Assembly (NCBI GenBank): GCA_947629175.1
Contig: CANRCT010000020.1
Coordinates: forward strand, 1 to 58,006
Length of the DNA: 58,006 nucleotides
Reading direction: 5' to 3'
Source of the DNA: an uncultured Muribaculaceae bacterium
GTDB taxonomy: Bacteria > Bacteroidota > Bacteroidia > Bacteroidales > Muribaculaceae
Part shown: piece after piece, positions 53,529 through 58,006 of the stretch
How positions within the stretch are numbered: position 1 is the stretch's first letter
Layout: every line of letters starts with the position of its first letter
Made by a program: the position numbers and the translations under genes
Notes under the pieces: model-generated
Told to the model about the DNA's origin: nothing
Seen by the model: the letters and a program-made list of their open reading frames with translations, nothing else
The model's database searches: none

Positions 53529-54725
53529 TCAGCGTCTTGGCGAGAAAGATCGGTCTATCGTGCGTCTGATCGCGATAATGGCTCCGAATGTCATGATGAT
53601 GCTGACGGCCGCTCCGGCGGCGATTGCTTTCATGGGGGAGCTTCCGGATATGCCCGCGCTTTCGAGCGGCCCTGTCCATGTTGCGGATATGGCTGTCATG
53701 GCTGCGATCGCTATGACCAGCAGGGCGGCGTTTACCGCCGCAATCAGCCGGCTGTAGTAGCCGCAAATCTGTGAGGCTGAGAATCCCTCAAGCATCAGAA
53801 GTTCGGTCGTATGACGGTTTTTATACAGCAGCAGCCATACGCTGAGCAGCAGCAGTCCGAACGAAAGCAATGTGATGACCGCTCCCACTCCTGCTATTAT
53901 GGCGGTGAGCACGCCGGCTATCATCGAAGCGCGTCCTGCGAAAGCCTTGTCACCGCCGAGATCGTAACCGTTGTCAGCCAGATACGCTTTTATCGCGGGG
54001 TCGCCCGGATTGTCAGTCTCGACAATGACTCTTGACGGACTTATCTCTGTTTCGCCGCCGGCATACACGCTGTTGGCCCAGTCCATAAACGATTGGGGCA
54101 CTGCGATAGTGTTGAGCCGATTGGAAAAGCCGACTATTCGTGCTCTGAACACGTGGCGCAGGCCATTCCCCGATACTGTAAGATTTATCGGCAGCAGGCC
54201 GCTCATCGTGTCGCTTATCTGCGGCAGCCCCCTCGATGAAGCGAATCCGAAATTATATAGCGCCAGATAATCCTTGCTGATGACGATAGGCACGACATCT
54301 GTCGTTCCGGGCGTGAAGTGCCATTGCGAGGGCTCGGCGTCAACAAACTCGTCGGGGAGCGATTCGAGAAACAGGGCAGTCGACAGGCTGTTGTCCCCCA
54401 GATCGATGCCTGCGCTGACACTGAACCCGGCCGTGGTGAAGATGCCCAGACGTTTTACCCATGGTTGATTTTTCATCCGTTCTATCTCTTCGACGGTGAA
54501 CCCTTCGGCGCCTCCGGTGATGCTGCCTACGCCGCTTATGCCGTGGGAGATCACCAGATAGTCGGTAGACCCGTCGGCAGAAGATGTCGACGTAATGTCG
54601 GTGTAGAATTTGACAGAAGTCAGTATTATGACGAGTCCTACAAGGCTTGATGCCGCGAAAGCAGCTATCTGGCCAGGACTTATGTTGCGGCGCAGAAGCC
54701 GTCCGAGAAGCTTGCTGTCGGTCAT
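53529..54725 (-). CDS. FtsX/MacB-like ABC transporter permease
   Basis: 398 aa. One membrane segment near the N-terminus (FAASSLVGLVIILTSVKFY), a large extracytoplasmic domain, then three C-terminal segments (GVLTAIIAGVGAVITLLSFGLLLL, AAVNAALLVIAIAAMTAI, AIAAGAAVSIIMTFGAIIAI): the FtsX topology. It overlaps the ATPase gene by 4 bp. With the lipoprotein in front it forms a three-gene export or envelope-stress type transporter; the cargo is unknown. Confidence 0.85.
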   Translation of the reverse strand: MTDSKLLGRLLRRNISPGQIAAFAASSLVGLVIILTSVKFYTDITSTSSADGSTDYLVISHGISGVGSITGGAEGFTVEEIERMKNQPWVKRLGIFTTAGFSVSAGIDLGDNSLSTALFLESLPDEFVDAEPSQWHFTPGTTDVVPIVISKDYLALYNFGFASSRGLPQISDTMSGLLPINLTVSGNGLRHVFRARIVGFSNRLNTIAVPQSFMDWANSVYAGGETEISPSRVIVETDNPGDPAIKAYLADNGYDLGGDKAFAGRASMIAGVLTAIIAGVGAVITLLSFGLLLLSVWLLLYKNRHTTELLMLEGFSASQICGYYSRLIAAVNAALLVIAIAAMTAISATWTGPLESAGISGSSPMKAIAAGAAVSIIMTFGAIIAIRRTIDRSFSPRR

Positions 54726-55378
54726 AGAGCGTAAGTGGTTGTGTAGTTGAGCAGGAGTGGATTCCCGACTGAGGTCACGATGATGCCGGCCCCAGTGGAG
54801 CCTGCTTCTTCTTCGATGAAAGCTGCGACGGCCCGGTTGCTCTCCGTGTCAAGATGGCTGACCGGCTCGTCAAGAAGAATGAAATCCGATGGTTGAGCCA
54901 TTGCACGTATGATGGCCACGCGTTGCTGCTGTCCCACCGACATCCGTCCCACCTGCGCGTCGATGCGGTCGGCTATTCCAAGGCGTTCGAAAGCCTCTTC
55001 GATCCATTCAGCCGGTCTCCATCCGGTGAGTGACATTTTTATCTCCACGTTTTCACGCGCGGTGAGCTCGGGAAACAACAGCATCTCCTGGGGCAGCCAT
55101 GCCAGAGCCCGTCGGCGGAGGGCGGTCCAACGCGCCTTGTCGAGCAGTCGGATATCGTTCCCGTCGAACGCAATTGTGCCATTGTAATCCGTCCTTCGCC
55201 CATAAATGAAGCTTATAAGTGATGACTTGCCCTTGCCCGACGACGACTCGACAAGCACACGGCTACCACGGTCAATCGTGATCGTACGGTCTGAAAGCCA
55301 TATGTCAGATTGCAGTCCGGCGTTTTCATCAGCAAATACCTCCGGGATCAGGCCGTGGATTGAAATGGTTTGTATCAT
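54722..55378 (-). CDS. ABC transporter ATP-binding protein with atypical H-loop
   Basis: 218 aa starting MIQTISIHGLIPEVFA. Walker A is SSSGKGKSS, with Ser in place of the first Gly. The ABC signature is MSVGQQQRV rather than LSGGQ, and Walker B is FILLDEP. The switch segment reads IIVTSVGNP, without the histidine expected of the H-loop. The P-loop itself is usable, but hydrolysis may be unusual. It partners the FtsX-like permease and overlaps both neighbours by 4 bp. Confidence 0.86.
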   Translation of the reverse strand: MIQTISIHGLIPEVFADENAGLQSDIWLSDRTITIDRGSRVLVESSSGKGKSSLISFIYGRRTDYNGTIAFDGNDIRLLDKARWTALRRRALAWLPQEMLLFPELTARENVEIKMSLTGWRPAEWIEEAFERLGIADRIDAQVGRMSVGQQQRVAIIRAMAQPSDFILLDEPVSHLDTESNRAVAAFIEEEAGSTGAGIIVTSVGNPLLLNYTTTYAL

Positions 55379-56700
55379 TCGGCGATTTTGCTGAAAGTCC
55401 GGATAAGAGTGGGAAGGATAGGGCAGTCGCCGCATTCGGTCAGACGGAGGGTCACCAGATTATGTGTATTGCCAGCTTCTGCAGCGACGGTGATCCCGTA
55501 TCCGGCTGAAGGGATGAACTCCTCCAGAGTCGGTCGGTCGATCGTGAGTACAGCGGCTCCGAGCTTGCCCTTGATCATGTCGGCCAGCTGTCGGTCGGGA
55601 GCGCTCTTTGAAGGCGTGAAATTAGATATGGCGAGGCATCCGTCTATATACGCCGCATGAAACCGATAGCTTCCGAAGCCAACGGACAGTGATCCGTCAG
55701 CAGCTTTGCTGACAGGCAACCCCAGCTTTCCTACATAGGAGCTGACTGTCTGCATCGCTTTGTCGGCGGCTGCCGCCGGCATCTGCGCCATGATTATGAA
55801 CCTTACCGCGCCCTCGTCGATATCGGTCAGCAGATTTCCTCCGGTCGGAGCCGCCACTACGGATATGGTGCCGTCGATATCTTTAAGATACGGAAGGATT
55901 GCCTCATAAAATCCATAATAAGTGAAGCCTCCGATCATGCCGATAGCCTTGCCTATGGCATCCCAGTCGACATTGTCTCTGTCAATGCCTGCGGCCATCA
56001 GAAGGGCTGCAGGTTGCGGTGCGTAATTGAGAAAACGAGTGTTGATCGGTTCCAGACCGGCAGTCGGAGCTACCATGCCATTGCCGTTTACCCGGAAATG
56101 ATCGAAAACCAGTGCGTTATTGTCGATTTTCATTTCGATGCACTGCCATTGGTCGGTAAAACTCTTTCCAGCTACAGCAAGTCCGGCCAGCATCTGGCGG
56201 CGCCGCAGGAAATCACCGACTCCGGGCACTTTCAGGATACTGCCGTCGCCATCGGGATCTGTGGCTTTCTTCACCATCGCCGCCGGTGAGCCCATGGATG
56301 ATCCCGCGGCTATCCACACTTGTCCGTTGCGTGTATAGGCCTTGAGAGAGTTGGCTGACCGGTAGGACGTGAAGCCGTCGGAATCTTTCTCCGCCGGCTC
56401 GCCGAGAGCGATTCTGAGCGAATCCTCTTCCGTCACGATGCCGGTGAGCCATATGTCGCGTCCGCCGGCGTCGACTATCATGAATATTTCCGAGAGGTCT
56501 ACGGCCCCTTTGAAACGACTTATCTTTTCAGCAAAAGCAGGAGGCAGTGACTGACCGCATTCCGATGCGATCCTGCTGATGTCAATACGAGCCAGAGCGT
56601 CGACGTCGGCGGGAACGGTGTCGAGCAGTTCGACTTCCCTGTTGCAAGCGGCGGCCATCATACAGATGGCCGCCAGTATAAATATTCGGGTGGATTTCAT
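55375..56700 (-). CDS. Lipoprotein of unknown function upstream of the ABC genes
   Basis: 441 aa. Lipobox AAICMMAAAC (Cys at about residue 19). The opening LLDTVPADVDALARIDISRIAS and overall layout resemble DUF4836-type Bacteroidetes lipoproteins, but I am not certain of the family. It has no membrane segments beyond the signal. Its stop overlaps the ATPase ATG by 4 bp, so it is probably a surface or periplasmic partner of the transporter. Confidence 0.7.
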   Translation of the reverse strand: MKSTRIFILAAICMMAAACNREVELLDTVPADVDALARIDISRIASECGQSLPPAFAEKISRFKGAVDLSEIFMIVDAGGRDIWLTGIVTEEDSLRIALGEPAEKDSDGFTSYRSANSLKAYTRNGQVWIAAGSSMGSPAAMVKKATDPDGDGSILKVPGVGDFLRRRQMLAGLAVAGKSFTDQWQCIEMKIDNNALVFDHFRVNGNGMVAPTAGLEPINTRFLNYAPQPAALLMAAGIDRDNVDWDAIGKAIGMIGGFTYYGFYEAILPYLKDIDGTISVVAAPTGGNLLTDIDEGAVRFIIMAQMPAAAADKAMQTVSSYVGKLGLPVSKAADGSLSVGFGSYRFHAAYIDGCLAISNFTPSKSAPDRQLADMIKGKLGAAVLTIDRPTLEEFIPSAGYGITVAAEAGNTHNLVTLRLTECGDCPILPTLIRTFSKIAE

Positions 56701-56712
56701 AGAAACAAGTGA

Positions 56713-57906
56713 TTACTGAAGTCGCGAGAGAGCTTCACCGATACGTCGCATCGCTTCACGGATATTGTCGTCGGATGTGGCGTAGCTCAGACGGATATAT
56801 CCCGGCAGACAGAAGGCAGAGCCTGCCACCGTGGCCACGTGGCCCTCTTCGAGAAGGTACATTGCCAGATCTGAATCGGTAGCGATGACCTTGCCGTTGA
56901 AGCTTTTGCCAAGATAGGCCGAAACCTCGGGGAAAAGATAGAATGCTCCCTGCGGACGATTGACCTTGAGTCCGGGTATCTCGCTTGCGAGGGATACTAC
57001 CAGATCGCGGCGACGCTCGAAGGCCTTGCGCATCTCCTCCACGCAGTCCTGCGGGCCGAGATATGCCGCTTCGGCTGCTTTCTGCGCTATCGACGAGGGG
57101 TTGGAGGTATACTGGCTCTGCAGTTTGGAGCAGGCTTTGGCTATAGGACGGGGAGCGGCGAGGAATCCTATGCGCCATCCTGTCATGGCATAGGCTTTCG
57201 ACACGCCGTTGATCACCACCGTGCGGTCGGCGATCTCGGGGAACGCTGAAAGCGAAGTGAAGCTTCCGGTGAAGTTGATATGCTGATATATCTCGTCGGC
57301 TATGACAGTGATCTGCGGGTGACGGCTGATGACGTCGACCAGACCCTGCAGCTCCTCACGCGAGTAGACGCTGCCTGTCGGATTGGAGGGCGTGCAGAGA
57401 ATGATAAGCCTTGTGCGTGGGGTGATGGCTGCCTCAAGCTGTTTCGGGGTGATCTTGAAGTCCTGCTCGATGCCTGCCGGAACGAGCACGTTGGTGCCTT
57501 CGGCCAGCTTGACCATCTCCACATAGCTTACCCATGCGGGAGTGGAGATGATGACTTCGTCGCCGGGATTGACGAGGGCAAGCACTGCGTTGCAGAGCGC
57601 CTGTTTCGCGCCGTTCGACACTACAATCTGTTCAGGTGCGAAATCGACTCCGTCGGTATCCTTGAGGTTCGCCGCGATCGCTTTGCGCAGCGACATATAG
57701 CCGGGAACCGGAGTATAGAACGTGAAATTATCGTCAATCGCACGTTTTGCCGCCTCCTTGATATGGTCGGGGGTATTGAAATCAGGCTCTCCTACCGAGA
57801 GATTGATAACGTCGACGCCGCTGGCTTTGAGCTCGGCGCTTTTTTGTGACATGGCAAGGGTCTGAGAGGGCGAAAGCGACTCTACGCGTGTTGATATTCT
57901 GTTCAT
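56713..57906 (-). CDS. Pyridoxal-phosphate aminotransferase (aspartate aminotransferase family)
   Basis: 397 aa, fold-type I. Start MNRISTRVESLSPSQTLAM, substrate-binding NLSVGEPDFNTP, LCTPSNPTGSVYS, and the PLP lysine in NGVSKAYAMTGWRIGF. This is the subgroup Ib pattern of aspartate (or aspartate/prephenate) aminotransferase. It is preceded by ~100 bp of AT-rich, featureless DNA at the window end. Confidence 0.93.
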   Translation of the reverse strand: MNRISTRVESLSPSQTLAMSQKSAELKASGVDVINLSVGEPDFNTPDHIKEAAKRAIDDNFTFYTPVPGYMSLRKAIAANLKDTDGVDFAPEQIVVSNGAKQALCNAVLALVNPGDEVIISTPAWVSYVEMVKLAEGTNVLVPAGIEQDFKITPKQLEAAITPRTRLIILCTPSNPTGSVYSREELQGLVDVISRHPQITVIADEIYQHINFTGSFTSLSAFPEIADRTVVINGVSKAYAMTGWRIGFLAAPRPIAKACSKLQSQYTSNPSSIAQKAAEAAYLGPQDCVEEMRKAFERRRDLVVSLASEIPGLKVNRPQGAFYLFPEVSAYLGKSFNGKVIATDSDLAMYLLEEGHVATVAGSAFCLPGYIRLSYATSDDNIREAMRRIGEALSRLQ

Positions 57907-58006
57907 GTTGGATATGTATTTTGTTTCAGAATTAGTAGTGGTGCGATAAAAATCTTACCACTGTTATTAAAATATTAATATTTAGTCAAATACAAGAGGA
58001 CATTGA

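Overview
The window looks like chromosome from a Bacteroidales bacterium, most likely a Muribaculaceae (S24-7)-type gut commensal. Evidence: many intergenic regions carry the Bacteroidetes -7 box TAnnTTTG and there are few Shine-Dalgarno sites. The gene repertoire also fits: MsrAB fusion, RnfB with an RseC-like partner, lipoproteins with short lipoboxes, PorT-like beta-barrels, a glutaminyl cyclase-type M28 enzyme, PyrB/PyrI and NAD-dependent ligase. Family-level placement is an inference. The window starts inside a 5S rRNA, the end of an rRNA operon.

Layout. 1-1254: 5S tail, strong terminator, a cluster of GC-rich palindromes, and a DUF5700-like metallopeptidase whose start lies in that cluster. 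1273-4061: YraN-like protein, MsrAB, then an RseC-like protein and RnfB; the rest of the rnf operon is absent here. 4062-5690: a fragment of a Mu-like prophage (truncated gpG-like and gpF-like genes, the latter with a C-terminal toxin-like domain) in reverse orientation right behind rnfB. 5750-8531: a small membrane protein and a TrkA/RyR-domain membrane protein broken by a -1 shift at a T7 run. 8715-12759: a YczE-like membrane protein, cysK and cobUTS. 12849-17394: dnaJ, grpE, ispE and umuDC. 17582-25064: rubredoxin, class A beta-lactamase, tRNA-Arg, dapA, nadE, rmuC, a flavin reductase and pyrBI.

25204-32910 is an accessory, lower-GC, tightly packed array, all on the minus strand. In transcription order it holds the last 28 codons of an XRE-like regulator, a DUF3791 protein, a 73-aa protein, an MmeI-like DNA methyltransferase without a recognisable nuclease motif, a DUF2971 protein, a DEAD-like helicase, a GIY-YIG nuclease with a duplicated N-terminal motif, and a small acidic protein. 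Gaps are 7 bp or less, or the genes overlap by 4 bp. It reads as one operon and is the best candidate here for an undescribed defence (restriction-modification-like) system: methylation, translocation and cleavage sit on three polypeptides, with DUF2971 and the acidic protein as accessory parts.

33050-42687 is mostly housekeeping on the minus strand: bioD, lgt, a lipoprotein esterase, glyA, an alpha/beta hydrolase, an ECF sigma factor with a membrane partner, a beta-barrel protein and ligA. 42859-53428 runs on the plus strand: glutaminyl cyclase-like lipoprotein, beta-barrel protein, glnS, a TPR protein, aquaporin, topA, an RluA-family pseudouridine synthase and a GH18 lipoprotein. 53529-57906 returns to minus: a three-gene lipoprotein/ATPase/permease set and an aspartate aminotransferase. 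No CRISPR array, integrase or insertion sequence was seen. Apart from the prophage remnant, no gap of more than 300 bp lacks a gene.
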